64,000 nucleotides of DNA from Ferruginibacter lapsinanis (GCF_020783315.1 NZ_CP086063.1:2344501-2408500), one strand, 5' to 3'; counted from the first letter of the stretch, positions 34,640-45,429 are shown. Numbers and translations: made by a program. Notes: a model not told the origin generated them from the letters alone.

Positions 34640-35860
34640 AAAAGCAGTTATTATTTCTGCGGTTTTTTTTGATGTCGGAAAATAACTGACCAGCTTTTCA
34701 ATAACTCCTTCAACCAATGCATCGGGGCAACTTGCTCCACTTGTTATTAAAATTTTCACGGGTTCTTTATGATGTAAAAAATCACTCGTTGTCACTTCCT
34801 TTTTGGTATGATAATTATAATGAATGATCTCTGAAGATGAGATCATTTTATCTGCCGAGTTAATAAAATAAGTAGGTAATTTTTCTTCACATAATTCAAC
34901 AAGATGTGAGGTGTTGCTGCTATTGTAGCCGCCTACAACAATCGCCAGGTCGGCAGCAGTCTGTAATAAACCATATACAGCGGTTTGGTTGTCATTCGTT
35001 GCATAACAAAGCGTGTCTCTTGTGTCGGCAAATCTTTCTTCTATTGTATTCGGCTGCAAAGCGTATTTTTCTGTCATTACTTGTTTTAAGAAATCAGCAA
35101 TAGCTTGTGTGTCACTGGCAAGCATGGTAGTCTGGTTGACGACGCCAATTCTTTGCAGATCTTTCTCGGCATTAAAACCATCTGAATATTTTCCTTCAAA
35201 TTCTTTGTAAAATTCATTGATACTTTTCTCTCCGGTAATGTATTTGCTCAAAGCGATCGCTTCCTGCATGTCGTTTACCACTACCGTTGGGGTGTGGAAA
35301 GCAGCATGAGAGAATGTGGCCCTTGTTTCTTCATGTGTAGGCTTGCCATGTACAATAACAGTATAATTTTTTTGTGCGATCTGTTCACTTCTGTTCCATA
35401 CCTTTTCTACAAAAGGGCAAGTGGTATTATATTTTTCTGTCGGGATCCCGATCTTGTTCAGTTTCTCTTCGATTGCCAATGTAGTGCCAAATGCAGGGAT
35501 GATCACCACATCGTCTTTTGTTAGCGTATCAAAAGAAACCAATTGTTTGCCATAGGTGTCCTGCAAAAATTGTACACCTCTGTTTTGCAGGTCGGCATTT
35601 ACCTGTGGGTTATGGATCATCTCACTCAATAAAAAAATTTGTTTGCCGGGATTTTCTTCAATCGTTCTGAAAGCTATGTCAATAGCATTTTCCACTCCAT
35701 AACAAAAGCCAAAATGCCTGGCCAAATATATCTGTACCGGGCCAAAGTCCAGCAGGGTAGAACTAAAATCCTTTTTCATTTTGTCCTCCTGCTTACGTTT
35801 TTTCTTAATAGCTGCAATTAAAGGACTTCGGTAAAATAGCGGAACATCAAATTGTTTCAT
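34634..35860 (-). CDS. ispH: 4-hydroxy-3-methylbut-2-enyl diphosphate reductase
   Basis: 408 residues, the longer form seen in Bacteroidota, plants and cyanobacteria. It is the last step of the MEP isoprenoid pathway, giving IPP and DMAPP. Cluster cysteines are C53 in HFGFCYGVENAI, one in TTCPFVEKVW near 150 and one in SGASCPDALVE near 375. HGKPTHEETRAT and NQTTMLASDT are conserved active-site stretches. A minus-strand -7 box TACCTTTG at 35886-35879 lies 19 bases before the start. Confidence 0.95.
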   Translation of the reverse strand: MKQFDVPLFYRSPLIAAIKKKRKQEDKMKKDFSSTLLDFGPVQIYLARHFGFCYGVENAIDIAFRTIEENPGKQIFLLSEMIHNPQVNADLQNRGVQFLQDTYGKQLVSFDTLTKDDVVIIPAFGTTLAIEEKLNKIGIPTEKYNTTCPFVEKVWNRSEQIAQKNYTVIVHGKPTHEETRATFSHAAFHTPTVVVNDMQEAIALSKYITGEKSINEFYKEFEGKYSDGFNAEKDLQRIGVVNQTTMLASDTQAIADFLKQVMTEKYALQPNTIEERFADTRDTLCYATNDNQTAVYGLLQTAADLAIVVGGYNSSNTSHLVELCEEKLPTYFINSADKMISSSEIIHYNYHTKKEVTTSDFLHHKEPVKILITSGASCPDALVEGVIEKLVSYFPTSKKTAEIITAFL

Positions 35861-35922
35861 AGCATTATATAACTTTTACAAAGGTACAAACTGAGCGGGT
35901 ATAAATTTGATTTAAAAATGTG

Positions 35923-35930
35923 TACATTTG
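35923..35930 (+). promoter_or_regulatory. predicted -7 element for the GH13 gene
   Basis: TACATTTG matches TAnnTTTG and lies 22 bases before the ATG at 35952, in the 91-bp divergent spacer shared with ispH, which has its own box TACCTTTG on the other strand. Confidence 0.45.
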
Positions 35931-35951
35931 ACACGTTAAAAAATTGTTTGC

Positions 35952-37316
35952 ATGAAAAAAATACTATTTCCGGTAATGGCAAGTCTTTTATTATTAGCTT
36001 GCAATAACCAACTAACAAAAAAAACAACGTCAAGAATGAGTTATAAAAAAGCTGATTGGATACATAATACAGATGTATATGAAGTGAACCTACGTCAATA
36101 TACCCAGGAGGGAACTTTCAACGCATTTGCTAAAGAATTGCCACGATTAAAAGAAATGGGTGTGTCAACATTGTGGTTCATGCCAATTACTCCTATTTCA
36201 AAAAAAGAAATGAAAGGATCAATGGGTAGTTATTATGCCTGCAGCGATTATACTGCTATCAATCCTGAGTTTGGAACACTGGAAGATTTTAAAACATTGG
36301 TTAAACAAGCGCATAGCATGGGTTTTAAAGTGATCATAGATTGGGTTGCCAACCATACGGGCTGGGACCACGTTTGGACAAAAACTCATCCAGAATATTA
36401 TGAAATTGATAGTGTTACCAATGATTTCAGAAGAGCAAGTGGTATGGATGATATTATAGAATTAAACTATAGAAATAAAGATCTGCGTAAAGCAATGATC
36501 GATGCCATGAAGTACTGGGTAACTGAATGCGATATTGATGGATATCGTTGTGATCTTGCTTTTTGGGTAGAATTGGATTTTTGGCTGGAAGCCAGAACAG
36601 AATTAGAGAAAACAAAAACACTTTTTTGGTTGGCTGAAAATGATGCTATAGATAATCCTCATTATTACCAGGCATTTGATGCTTGTTATACATGGACATG
36701 GATGCATAAAACAGAAGACTTCTATAAAAAAGATCATGACCTTAAAGTATTAGAGAATTTATTATATCAATACAATAGTGCAGGAGGGGATCAGGCTATT
36801 AAATTATGGTTCACTACCAATCATGATGAAAATACCTGGAACGGCACTGAATATGAGAAGTACGGAGATGCCGCCAAAGCATTGGCTGTATTTAGTTTTA
36901 CATGGGATGGTATTCCACTTATTTATAGTGGACAGGAATTACCCAATCATAAAAGATTGAAGTTTTTTGATAAAGATGTAATTGAATGGAATGGTAAATA
37001 TGAATTACAGGGTTTTTATCATACGTTGTTGAATTTGCATAAAAATAATCCTGCATTAAGAGCAGGTGATGCCGCAGTTACCACTTATATGCTTCATACC
37101 AATGCAGATAGAAAAGTATTGGCTTATCTGCGTAAGAATGGAGATCATGAAGTGTTGGTATTATTGAATATGAGCAATGAACCTGTGCATTGCACAGTTA
37201 ATGATGAATATCTTACCGGCAAATTTAAGAATGTTTTTAATCAAACAAATGAAGATCTTACCGCTAAAAAAACTTTTGATATGCAACCATGGGAATACCT
37301 GGTGTATGAAAAATAA
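35952..37316 (+). CDS. GH13-family alpha-amylase lipoprotein
   Basis: 454 residues. The lipoprotein signal ends in LLLLAC (Cys 17). The (beta/alpha)8 catalytic domain follows from about residue 30: YEVNLRQYT, DWVANHTGWDH near 135, nucleophile Asp about 201 in DGYRCDLAFW, acid/base Glu about 230 in WLAENDA, and the Asp in TNHDENTW near 293. A C-terminal beta domain has VLVLLNMSNEPV. All three catalytic acids are present. It would act on alpha-glucans at the cell surface or periplasm. It is a lone gene with a hairpin after it. Confidence 0.93.
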   Translation: MKKILFPVMASLLLLACNNQLTKKTTSRMSYKKADWIHNTDVYEVNLRQYTQEGTFNAFAKELPRLKEMGVSTLWFMPITPISKKEMKGSMGSYYACSDYTAINPEFGTLEDFKTLVKQAHSMGFKVIIDWVANHTGWDHVWTKTHPEYYEIDSVTNDFRRASGMDDIIELNYRNKDLRKAMIDAMKYWVTECDIDGYRCDLAFWVELDFWLEARTELEKTKTLFWLAENDAIDNPHYYQAFDACYTWTWMHKTEDFYKKDHDLKVLENLLYQYNSAGGDQAIKLWFTTNHDENTWNGTEYEKYGDAAKALAVFSFTWDGIPLIYSGQELPNHKRLKFFDKDVIEWNGKYELQGFYHTLLNLHKNNPALRAGDAAVTTYMLHTNADRKVLAYLRKNGDHEVLVLLNMSNEPVHCTVNDEYLTGKFKNVFNQTNEDLTAKKTFDMQPWEYLVYEK

Positions 37317-37336
37317 TTATATAACTATTGGGTATA

Positions 37337-37365
37337 CAAAGGGGTTGATATTATCAATCCCTTTG
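37337..37365 (+). terminator. hairpin after the GH13 gene
   Basis: CAAAGGGGTTGATA pairs with TATCAATCCCTTTG (one G-T). The following sequence TTGTTTATGG has few Ts, so termination strength is uncertain. Confidence 0.55.
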
Positions 37366-37498
37366 TTGTTTATGGAACTACCGTTAAAACCTTACATAAT
37401 TTGAACTATATTTTTTTATATACAGCTAATTTCATTAACTTCAAATAGTTATCTGTTCAAAAACAAATACAATTTTTGAACCTCTGTAGATTTTATAT

Positions 37499-39205
37499 AT
37501 GAATCGATACAAAAGCCTCACATTTCTTTTTGCTGTATTATTGTTTTGTGTGTATGTGTCGTCCTGCAACAATTCACCCAAAAAAGAAAAAAAGGATACA
37601 GTAACTACTCCTGATAAAATAGATGTAAAAACAGCGGAATGCATTAAGCAGTCCTTGGCATTTGCGATGCTGCACAGAGGGGCAGTAAATGATTCTGTTA
37701 GATTGAAGCTTACTTTGGTGGTGAATGATTTTTATGAAAATAATCACTATGCCAATATCTGGAGCAAGAAAGAAAAATGGGAGCCGCTGGCAGATACCTT
37801 GTTTGAATATATTAAAAACGCTGAGTTGAATGGGCTCTTCCCCAATGATTATCATTTTAAGAATTTACATGCGTTAAAAAACCTCCTCGATGCTGATTCT
37901 GTAAAACGAATGGATGCGTTATTATGGTCAAATGCAGATCTTATGCTGACTGATGGGTTAATGCTTATAATGAAAGATCTAAAGGATGGCAGACTTTTGC
38001 CTGATAGCATTTCTTTAAATCCTGATAGTGTTCTTGCTGCAAATTTCTTTGTAGAAAATTTGAATCAGTTATTGGTAAAAAAACAATTTTCTTCTTTATT
38101 AAATACGATCGAACCAAAACATAAAGGTTATTGGAGGCTTAAAACTGCCTTAAAGAAATTTGTTGACAGCATGGACAGGAAAGAGTACACTTATGTAAAA
38201 TATCCATATAAAAAAAATGATGAAAAAGACTCTCTGTTATTTATTAAAATGATCCAGCGGAGATTAAATGAAAGTTATTGTATCGATTTTATAAATAAGA
38301 TGCCTGACTCACTTCAATTAAGTACAGCAATAAAAAAATATCAAAAACAAAAGGGGATAAAACAAGATGGCATTATAACCGGTTCAATTGTAAATATGAT
38401 GAACAATACGGATACAGAGAAGTTCAAACGCATTGCTATTACACTTGACCGGTATAAGCAACTTCCTGTTAATATGCCAGAAAAATATATTTGGGTAAAT
38501 CTACCTGGATATTATTTGCAGGTTTGGGATCATGATACGCTGGCGCTTGAATCAAGAATAATTTGCGGTAAGCCTGCAACACGTACGCCGCTGCTTAACA
38601 GTTACATCACAGATATGGTTACTTATCCAACCTGGACAGTACCTACCAGTATTATTGTGAAACAATATCTGCCTAAATTGAAAAATAATCCCTCCTATAT
38701 ATCCAAACTTGGATTAAAGTTGATGAATGCGAAAGGAGAGACCATTGATCCATCAAGTGTAAGTTGGAGTAAATATTCGAAAGGGATTCCTTATAAAATA
38801 ATGCAGAATAGCGGAGACAATAATGCATTGGGTGTTTTTAAATTTAATTTCGATAATGAATATGCGGTGTATCTGCATGATACCAATCAGCGATATCTTT
38901 TTAAAAATGCATCAAGAGCTTTCAGTCACGGTTGCGTTCGAGTACAGGAGTGGGAAAAACTGGCTTACTACATTGCCCGTAATGACAGCTTGAATGTAAG
39001 GCCCGGAGATACGCTAAGATATACAACAGATTCTATTAAAAATTGGATAGCAGCTAAACAGCGTAAAAGAATAGATGTAAAGAATAAGGTAGCACTGTAC
39101 ATCAGGTATTTTAGCTGCGATGAGAAAGACGGAAGTATTAAATTTTATGATGATATCTACGGAGAAGATAAATTGTTGAGAGAAAAATATTTTTCAAATA
39201 AATAG
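37499..39205 (+). CDS. L,D-transpeptidase (YcbB/LdtD-like) lipoprotein
   Basis: 568 residues with a lipoprotein-type signal (VYVSSCNNS). A helical scaffold region lies at about 50-230 (NDFYENNHYANIW, MLTDGLMLIMKDL), a peptidoglycan-binding-like stretch near 240-300 (IKKYQKQKGIKQDGIITGS), and a YkuD catalytic domain from about 325 with SHGCVRVQEW (catalytic Cys near 479). It forms 3-3 cross-links or attaches proteins to peptidoglycan in the periplasm. Twelve bases separate it from the RlpA-like gene, a functional neighbour. Confidence 0.93.
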   Translation: MNRYKSLTFLFAVLLFCVYVSSCNNSPKKEKKDTVTTPDKIDVKTAECIKQSLAFAMLHRGAVNDSVRLKLTLVVNDFYENNHYANIWSKKEKWEPLADTLFEYIKNAELNGLFPNDYHFKNLHALKNLLDADSVKRMDALLWSNADLMLTDGLMLIMKDLKDGRLLPDSISLNPDSVLAANFFVENLNQLLVKKQFSSLLNTIEPKHKGYWRLKTALKKFVDSMDRKEYTYVKYPYKKNDEKDSLLFIKMIQRRLNESYCIDFINKMPDSLQLSTAIKKYQKQKGIKQDGIITGSIVNMMNNTDTEKFKRIAITLDRYKQLPVNMPEKYIWVNLPGYYLQVWDHDTLALESRIICGKPATRTPLLNSYITDMVTYPTWTVPTSIIVKQYLPKLKNNPSYISKLGLKLMNAKGETIDPSSVSWSKYSKGIPYKIMQNSGDNNALGVFKFNFDNEYAVYLHDTNQRYLFKNASRAFSHGCVRVQEWEKLAYYIARNDSLNVRPGDTLRYTTDSIKNWIAAKQRKRIDVKNKVALYIRYFSCDEKDGSIKFYDDIYGEDKLLREKYFSNK

Positions 39206-39217
39206 ATAAACCATTAC

Positions 39218-39637
39218 ATGTCGCCAAACAATCAACCTATATCATTGAGCATTTTGTTCAGGCTTTTTGCTGTGCTGCTATTTTGTAGTGTATTGTCATT
39301 CCAACTGGTCGCTCAGTCAAAAAAAAATGTAGGTAAAGTATTATATGGCCAGGCAAGTTTTTATGGAAATAAATTTAATGGGAGAAAAACAGCCAGTGGC
39401 GAAGTATTCAGTCAAACGAAATATACCTGTGCTTGTAATGCATTACCGTTAGGGACATGGGTAAAAGTGACCAATTTACGTAATGGCAGATCAGTTATCG
39501 TTAAAGTTAACGATAGGATTCATCCCAAAGTGCGACGAGTGGTGGACTTAAGTAAAATAGCAGCTATGAAACTGGCATTTGTTGCATCCGGGCTAACCAG
39601 AGTTAAAGTGGAGGTTTTGCCTAAGGGTAAATATTAA
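39218..39637 (+). CDS. RlpA-like double-psi beta-barrel protein
   Basis: 139 residues. The first about 35 residues contain a signal sequence (LFRLFAVLLFCSVLSFQLVAQ). The rest is a DPBB domain: GQASFYGNKFNGRKTASGEVF, YTCACNALPLGTWVKVTNL and VKVNDRIHPKVRRVVDLSKIA, matching the RlpA catalytic core with its conserved Asp and Glu. No SPOR domain. It is probably a peptidoglycan lytic enzyme, co-transcribed with the transpeptidase. Confidence 0.9.
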   Translation: MSPNNQPISLSILFRLFAVLLFCSVLSFQLVAQSKKNVGKVLYGQASFYGNKFNGRKTASGEVFSQTKYTCACNALPLGTWVKVTNLRNGRSVIVKVNDRIHPKVRRVVDLSKIAAMKLAFVASGLTRVKVEVLPKGKY

Positions 39638-39772
39638 ATCAATCATTTGCAGCTATAATTGTATTTTTGTGGTCATAAACTGTTGAAAAGTTCGCAGTAT
39701 TATACGTGTATTAAATTTCAGGTTTTCGGTTCAAGCTACTATTTTTGTTACACATTAAAACTATCGTTTGTT

Positions 39773-41110
39773 ATGAAAAAAATCTTGTTATCATTTTTTG
39801 TATTGGTATCATTGACAAATACTTATGCTCAAAATGAATATAAAAAGCCTGCTTCATTAGGAGTGCATTTCTTTTACAATGATTTCACTACTGCATCAGA
39901 GATCCGTACTACTAGTATGGTAGATGTTTTGAAAGCGGATAATTGGTATAGAACTTCCCGTATGTCTCCGGGCTTAGCTTTAAGTTATATACAAGGGCTT
40001 AGCAATCATGCTGATTTTGCAGCAACTTTATCTGGGTCATTTGTTGATTATCCAGTGCCAAACAAACCTGCTTTTTTTACTAAAGATCTGTTGCTGGAAT
40101 TGGCTGTAACAGCTAACTTGAAATTGACTTCAGATAAATATGCAGTTTCTCCTTTCCTTACTTTGGGTGCCGGTGCGTCTAAATATAAAGGGTATTATGG
40201 AGCATTCGTTCCTGCAGGCCTTGGGTTGCAATTTAATTTATGGGATGAAGCATATTTGTTGATCAACTCTCAATATCGTATTCCAATTACAGAAAATGGT
40301 GCATATCACCTCTATCATAGTTTTGGTGTAGCAGGTCCTCTTGGTCCGGTAAAGAAAAAAGTTAAGAAAGTAACCCCTCCTATACCGGTAGTAGAAGCTC
40401 CAAAAGACAGAGATGGCGATGGCGTTATAGATGCCGATGATAGTTGTCCTGATGTAAAGGGGCTGGCTTCATTAAAAGGATGTCCTGATACAGATGGAGA
40501 TGGTATCACAGATGCCAGCGATAAATGTCCGAATGTTTCCGGTTTAGCTAAATATGAAGGTTGTCCTATTCCTGATACAGATAATGATGGTATTAATGAT
40601 GAGACTGATAAATGTATTTCAGTAGCAGGGGTGGCTCGTTATGGCGGTTGTCCTGTGCCTGATACAGATAATGATGGTATCAATGATGAAGAAGATAAAT
40701 GTCCTTCAGAAGCTGGTATAGCCGCAAATTACGGATGCCCTGAAATAGCTAAAACCACTGTTGAAAAAATCAATGTAGCTGCTCAAAACATTTTCTTCGC
40801 AACCGGTAGTGCCAAATTGTTGCCTAAGTCATTCAAATCTTTGAACGAAGTAGCTAAAATATTAAAAGATAATCCATCTTACAACCTAGATATAGATGGA
40901 TATACTGATAATACAGGTACAGTTGAAAAGAATCAGGTACTTAGCGAAAACAGAGCCAAATCTGTTGCGGATTATCTGAAAAGTAAAGGTGTGGAAGAAA
41001 GCAGGTTAACTGCAGAGGGGCATGGTATTGAGTCTCCGGTTGCTGATAATAAAACAGCTGCAGGAAGAGCTAAGAACCGCAGGGTTGAGCTTGGGGTTAA
41101 GAATTATTAG
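39773..41110 (+). CDS. OmpA-family outer-membrane protein with thrombospondin type 3 repeats
   Basis: 445 residues from ATG 39773, which opens a signal peptide (MKKILLSFFVLVSLTNTYAQ). A beta-barrel-like N-terminal domain runs to about 210, then a KKKVKKVTPPIP linker, four calcium-binding TSP3 repeats (DRDGDGVIDADDSCPD, DTDGDGITDASDKCPN and two DTDNDGIND units) and an OmpA peptidoglycan-binding domain (NIFFATGSAKLLP, IDGYTDNTG, GRAKNRRVEL). It links outer membrane and cell wall. Confidence 0.95.
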   Translation: MKKILLSFFVLVSLTNTYAQNEYKKPASLGVHFFYNDFTTASEIRTTSMVDVLKADNWYRTSRMSPGLALSYIQGLSNHADFAATLSGSFVDYPVPNKPAFFTKDLLLELAVTANLKLTSDKYAVSPFLTLGAGASKYKGYYGAFVPAGLGLQFNLWDEAYLLINSQYRIPITENGAYHLYHSFGVAGPLGPVKKKVKKVTPPIPVVEAPKDRDGDGVIDADDSCPDVKGLASLKGCPDTDGDGITDASDKCPNVSGLAKYEGCPIPDTDNDGINDETDKCISVAGVARYGGCPVPDTDNDGINDEEDKCPSEAGIAANYGCPEIAKTTVEKINVAAQNIFFATGSAKLLPKSFKSLNEVAKILKDNPSYNLDIDGYTDNTGTVEKNQVLSENRAKSVADYLKSKGVEESRLTAEGHGIESPVADNKTAAGRAKNRRVELGVKNY

Positions 41111-41141
41111 TATTATCATTTACGATAAGCGAAGAATATCA

Positions 41142-41176
41142 GGGAAGTGGGTTTATACAACTCACTTCCCTTTTTT
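41142..41176 (+). terminator. rho-independent terminator after the OmpA gene
   Basis: GGGAAGTG (41142-41149) pairs with CACTTCCC (41163-41170), followed by six Ts. Confidence 0.9.
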
Positions 41177-41246
41177 GTTGCCTCTATTATTCGTTAACTT
41201 TGCCATTCGTTTTAAGTGTACAACAAGAAAATAAAGGTTTACGGAA

Positions 41247-43103
41247 ATGGCTAAAATAGCAATCAACATAGCAACTGGTAGTTTACAACAACCCGAGATA
41301 ATAGTGGGAATTGACCTGGGCACTACAAATAGTCTGGTCTCTATCATTCATCCGGATACAAAAAAGCCTATCGCACTGAAAGAGCATGACAGTAGCTCGC
41401 TGGTGCCATCAGTTGTTCATTTCGGAGAAGCAGGAGCAATTACAGTCGGTGAAGAAGCGAAAAAATATTTAATAACAGAGCCGCATAATACTGTTTTCTC
41501 TGCAAAGAGGTTAATGGGGAAATCGTATAAAGACATTAGCGACAATGCTTCTTTCTTTTCATATAAAGTAATTGATGATGGCACAGATAATTTAGTGAAG
41601 GTGCAGGTCGGAGATAAATTTTATTCTCCCATAGATCTGTCTTCTTTTATTTTAAAAGAATTAAAACACAGAGCGGAGCATATTTTAAAAACACCCGTAA
41701 ATAAAGCTGTGATAACTGTTCCTGCATACTTTAATGATGCCCAACGTCAGGCAACAAGAGATGCCGGGAAATTGGCTGGTTTGGATGTATTGCGGATAGT
41801 AAATGAACCCACTGCAGCAAGTTTAGCTTACGGGTTGGGGTTAAACAAAGAAGCGGAAAAGACGATTGCTGTGTACGATCTGGGAGGTGGTACATTTGAT
41901 ATATCCATCCTGAAAATAACCAATGGGATTTTTGAAGTGTTATCCACCAATGGTGATACTTATTTAGGAGGTGATGATATGGATAATGCGATAGTGAAAT
42001 ACTGGTTACAGCAATCAGGGGTAAGCGAAGATGAACTAAAACAGAACAAAGAATTAACTCAGGCTATTCGTTTAAAAGCGGAGGAGGCAAAGAAGCACCT
42101 TTCTTTGAATGATACATTTACTGCAGAATTGAACGGAGATGCGTTATCAATTACCAGGGCAGATTTTGAACAGTTGATCCACCCGCTGGTTGATAAAACC
42201 CTTGCATGTTGTAAAAATGCATTGAAGGATGCAGGATTGAAAACTTCTGATATAGATGCGATCGTAATGGTAGGAGGTAGCACCAGAGTGCCGGCTGTAA
42301 AAAATACCATCAGTAATTTCTTTGGTAAACCTGTAAATGATTCTGTAAATCCGGATGAAGTGGTAGCATTAGGAGCTGCTATTCAGGCTGATATTTTAGC
42401 TGGAAATAATAAAGATGTTTTATTACTTGATATTACTCCGTTAAGCTTGGGGATAGAAACTGCAGGCGGATTAATGGACGTGTTGATCCCAAGAAATTCA
42501 AAGATCCCTAACAAAGTAGGCCGACAATATACTACCCAGGTTGATGGACAAGATAGTATGCGTATATCTGTATATCAGGGAGAAAGGGATCTGGTGCAGC
42601 ACAACAGGAAACTGGCAGAATTTAATTTAACAGGCATCCCAGGTATGCCGGCGGGCATGCCTAAGGTAGAAGTGAGTTTTCTGATCAATGCCGATGGGAT
42701 ATTGGTTGTAAAAGCAAAAGAATTACGTAGTGGAGTAGAGCAGAGTATAGAAGTAAAATCTCAGTATGGATTAACAGATGCAGAGGTAGAGCAAATGCTG
42801 ATGGATTCTATTGCACATGCCAAAGAAGATATAGCCACGAGAGCCTTAGTAGAAGCCAGAACGGAAGGAGAGCAGTTGTTGCAGACAACAGAAAGATTTA
42901 TTCAGAAAAATGCCGCACATCTTACCAAAGAAGAAATGATGGAAACTGCAGGAGCTATGCAAGCGTTGCAGCTAGCGATTACAATGGAGGATAAAAATTT
43001 GATACAAACCAAGATTGAAGCATTGAATGATATTTCACGTCCATATGCCGAAAGGATCATGGATATTGCTGTATCGTCTGCAATGAAAGGGAAAACTATT
43101 TAA
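41247..43103 (+). CDS. hscA: HscA-type Hsp70 chaperone for iron-sulfur cluster assembly
   Basis: 618 residues. Nucleotide-binding domain: [17 protein letters not shown] after a short N-terminal extension, [14 protein letters not shown] near 205, [13 protein letters not shown] near 335. Substrate domain: [23 protein letters not shown] near 395. The N-terminal extension, relatively short C-terminal tail and absence of an EEVD-like acidic end suit HscA better than DnaK. A matching HscB is encoded at 58962-59441. No iscS/iscU genes are adjacent. Confidence 0.88.
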   Translation: MAKIAINIATGSLQQPEIIVGIDLGTTNSLVSIIHPDTKKPIALKEHDSSSLVPSVVHFGEAGAITVGEEAKKYLITEPHNTVFSAKRLMGKSYKDISDNASFFSYKVIDDGTDNLVKVQVGDKFYSPIDLSSFILKELKHRAEHILKTPVNKAVITVPAYFNDAQRQATRDAGKLAGLDVLRIVNEPTAASLAYGLGLNKEAEKTIAVYDLGGGTFDISILKITNGIFEVLSTNGDTYLGGDDMDNAIVKYWLQQSGVSEDELKQNKELTQAIRLKAEEAKKHLSLNDTFTAELNGDALSITRADFEQLIHPLVDKTLACCKNALKDAGLKTSDIDAIVMVGGSTRVPAVKNTISNFFGKPVNDSVNPDEVVALGAAIQADILAGNNKDVLLLDITPLSLGIETAGGLMDVLIPRNSKIPNKVGRQYTTQVDGQDSMRISVYQGERDLVQHNRKLAEFNLTGIPGMPAGMPKVEVSFLINADGILVVKAKELRSGVEQSIEVKSQYGLTDAEVEQMLMDSIAHAKEDIATRALVEARTEGEQLLQTTERFIQKNAAHLTKEEMMETAGAMQALQLAITMEDKNLIQTKIEALNDISRPYAERIMDIAVSSAMKGKTI

Positions 43104-43147
43104 TTGCGTCTATATAAAGTAAAAATATTATTTTGTGCAAATCTATT

Positions 43148-44290
43148 ATGAGCGCAAAAGTACATTTCTCGGGATTAGACGGCTTGCGATTTATATCCAT
43201 CACTTTTGTGGTGCTTCATCATCTCTTCACATTTAAAGCTAATTTCGGTTTTACGGCCATTGATCTTCCTGTGTTAGGAACAATAGGATATTACGGAATA
43301 CAGTTTTTTTTTGCAGGAAGCGGTTTTCTAATAACCTATCTATTACTAAGAGAATATGGTAAATATAATACAATCTCATTAAGGTCTTTCTATGCCAGGC
43401 GTATACTAAGGATATGGCCTGCTTATTATTTATTGATCATACTGGCATTAGTTGTTGTATTAAAATACCCCTTTTTTAATATCCCCGATCTAACAGATAC
43501 TTATCTGCAAAGCAATTTTCAAAAAGGCAATTTATTGTATTTTTTATTTTTGCCTCATATTGTACCTTTTAGTTTTCCCACTACTCCGTATGTACATCAA
43601 ACTTATACAATAGGTATAGAGGAGCAGTTTTATTTTATTTGGGGGATGATATTTTTTCTTATTCCGAAACTGACCAAAAGGGTTTTTATCGGCGTGCTAT
43701 TGGGTATTGTAGTAATAAATTTTTCGCATGATTATTTTTATGAAGTACTGAAGAAAATGGAGCACATAAAGGCAGTAGATATTTTTCTTCGAACGGCCAC
43801 CTATATTAAATATTGCCGGTTTTCTACCTTTGCGATAGGATCACTTTTTGCGTTTGCTTTTTTTCAACATAAAAAATGGATACAAGTATTTAAGTCTGTT
43901 TATTTTCAGCTATTCGTTTATGCTTTACTGGTAAGTAGCATCTGGTTCGATTTGTATATTCCCTATTGCAGGGATGAATATATATCCTTAATAATGCTTT
44001 GTGTTTTTGGGATAGCTGCTTTCAAAGAAACTTCTATAATAAACTACAGTGCCAGCTGGCTTTCTTTTTTGGGTAAAGTATCTTATGGTATTTACCTGTT
44101 CCACATTTTTGCAATAATATTTGCCATTAAAATATGCAACAATGTTTTTCATTTAAGTTTCGATAACTACACAGGTATGTCATTGCTGATCATTGTGGCA
44201 ATGTTGCTATCTGTTTTATTTGGAATTATATCTTATTATACGATAGAAAAATTCTTTTTGCAGATCAAGAAACGCTTTGAAAAAGTTTAA
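43148..44290 (+). CDS. acyltransferase 3 family membrane protein
   Basis: 380 residues from ATG 43148 (a TTG lies 15 bases upstream). About ten membrane helices. The family signature FSGLDGLRFISITFVVLHHLF with catalytic His lies at the N-terminus, RRILRIWPAYYL near residue 85 and IGIEEQFYFIWGMIFFL near 155. Members O-acetylate surface polysaccharides or lipids. It is followed after 7 bp by a membrane glycosyltransferase-like gene. Confidence 0.92.
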   Translation: MSAKVHFSGLDGLRFISITFVVLHHLFTFKANFGFTAIDLPVLGTIGYYGIQFFFAGSGFLITYLLLREYGKYNTISLRSFYARRILRIWPAYYLLIILALVVVLKYPFFNIPDLTDTYLQSNFQKGNLLYFLFLPHIVPFSFPTTPYVHQTYTIGIEEQFYFIWGMIFFLIPKLTKRVFIGVLLGIVVINFSHDYFYEVLKKMEHIKAVDIFLRTATYIKYCRFSTFAIGSLFAFAFFQHKKWIQVFKSVYFQLFVYALLVSSIWFDLYIPYCRDEYISLIMLCVFGIAAFKETSIINYSASWLSFLGKVSYGIYLFHIFAIIFAIKICNNVFHLSFDNYTGMSLLIIVAMLLSVLFGIISYYTIEKFFLQIKKRFEKV

Positions 44291-44297
44291 TTCATCA

Positions 44298-45428
44298 ATG
44301 AAAAATTTTATAAATAAACTTTCAGATAAACAAGATTACTATGCAGTAATTATGTTGTGGCTTGTATTTCAGGCAATATGGATAGCTGTTTTTGGATTTG
44401 ATTTTCAGGGGGAATCGGATAAGTACATTACAGAAGCAAGGTTATTTATAATCAATCATGGGTTTACCCAACAACGGTATATTTTTTATTCAACAACCAT
44501 ATTAATAATTGTATGTAGTAATTTGATTAAGATGGGTGTATATGGAGCTGTTGCTATAATTATGTTGATCAATCTTTGCAGCTATTTGTATTTCTTTAAA
44601 GCAATCAAAAGTTTTTATGTAGAAAAATACCCGGCATATCTGCTTCTGATTTTCTTATTGTTTTTCTGGCCATACCAACGTTGGTCAATCACATTGTATA
44701 CAGAAGGAATATTTTATAGTTTGGTGCTTGTGTTGTTTGCATTGTTAATTCGCTATCGTGATCTGTCTGCCAGATTTTTATTGGCACTTTCAGCGGTAAT
44801 GACTTTGCTGGTACTTACCCGACCAATGGGAGTGTTGTTTATTGTTCCTGTGTTGATGTTTATATACTTTCATCTTGTCGGCAGACAAAAGGTCATTTTT
44901 CTTATTGGGCTGATTGTAGGGTTAGTATTAATCAATCAGGTGGCACAGGTTGTATTTACAACTACCAGAGATTGGAGTATGGTTCAGGCATTGCAATCAG
45001 ATATTATCATCGCAGATAAAGAGGTTATTCCGGTAAATAAAAATATTGTTATTACGCAAAATCCCAACCAGTTATATCAACTCGTCTTCTATATCACTCA
45101 CAATTTTTCTCACTTTATTATGTTGGCTTTAAAACGCCTGCAGGCTTTCTTTTTTTTGGTAAGAAGTTATTATTCGACGGCTCATAATGTTTTTTTATTG
45201 GCTCCGGTGGCACTGGTATATCTGCTTATAATTTCTCGGGTTAACAAAATCAAGAAAGCCATCAATAAGTCTTTACTGGTATTCGTTGTTTTGTCTGTAG
45301 TGTTTTTTGCAGTGGCAGTGGCATTGCAATTCGATGATTATCACAATCGATTCTTTCTTACGTTGATGCCTTGCATTACAGTCCTGGCATCTGCAGCAGT
45401 TTTTCAAATAAAGAGCAGTGAAATGTAA
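44298..45428 (+). CDS. multi-pass membrane protein, glycosyltransferase-39-like
   Basis: 376 residues from ATG 44298, with about nine to ten hydrophobic segments. An early loop contains GFDFQGESDKYITEARLFI, with acidic residues placed as in lipid-linked sugar transferases (GT39/ArnT/PMT-like), and YQRWSITLYTEGIFYSL further on. Similarity is architectural; no specific donor or acceptor can be named. Its neighbours are two acyltransferases, suggesting cell-surface glycan modification. Confidence 0.65.
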   Translation: MKNFINKLSDKQDYYAVIMLWLVFQAIWIAVFGFDFQGESDKYITEARLFIINHGFTQQRYIFYSTTILIIVCSNLIKMGVYGAVAIIMLINLCSYLYFFKAIKSFYVEKYPAYLLLIFLLFFWPYQRWSITLYTEGIFYSLVLVLFALLIRYRDLSARFLLALSAVMTLLVLTRPMGVLFIVPVLMFIYFHLVGRQKVIFLIGLIVGLVLINQVAQVVFTTTRDWSMVQALQSDIIIADKEVIPVNKNIVITQNPNQLYQLVFYITHNFSHFIMLALKRLQAFFFLVRSYYSTAHNVFLLAPVALVYLLIISRVNKIKKAINKSLLVFVVLSVVFFAVAVALQFDDYHNRFFLTLMPCITVLASAAVFQIKSSEM

Positions 45429-45429
45429 G

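Noticed and set aside
39659..39772. 38-residue extension of the OmpA protein upstream of its signal peptide
   Set aside because: The signal peptide at MKKILLSFF would be buried; the ATG at 39773 is the natural start.
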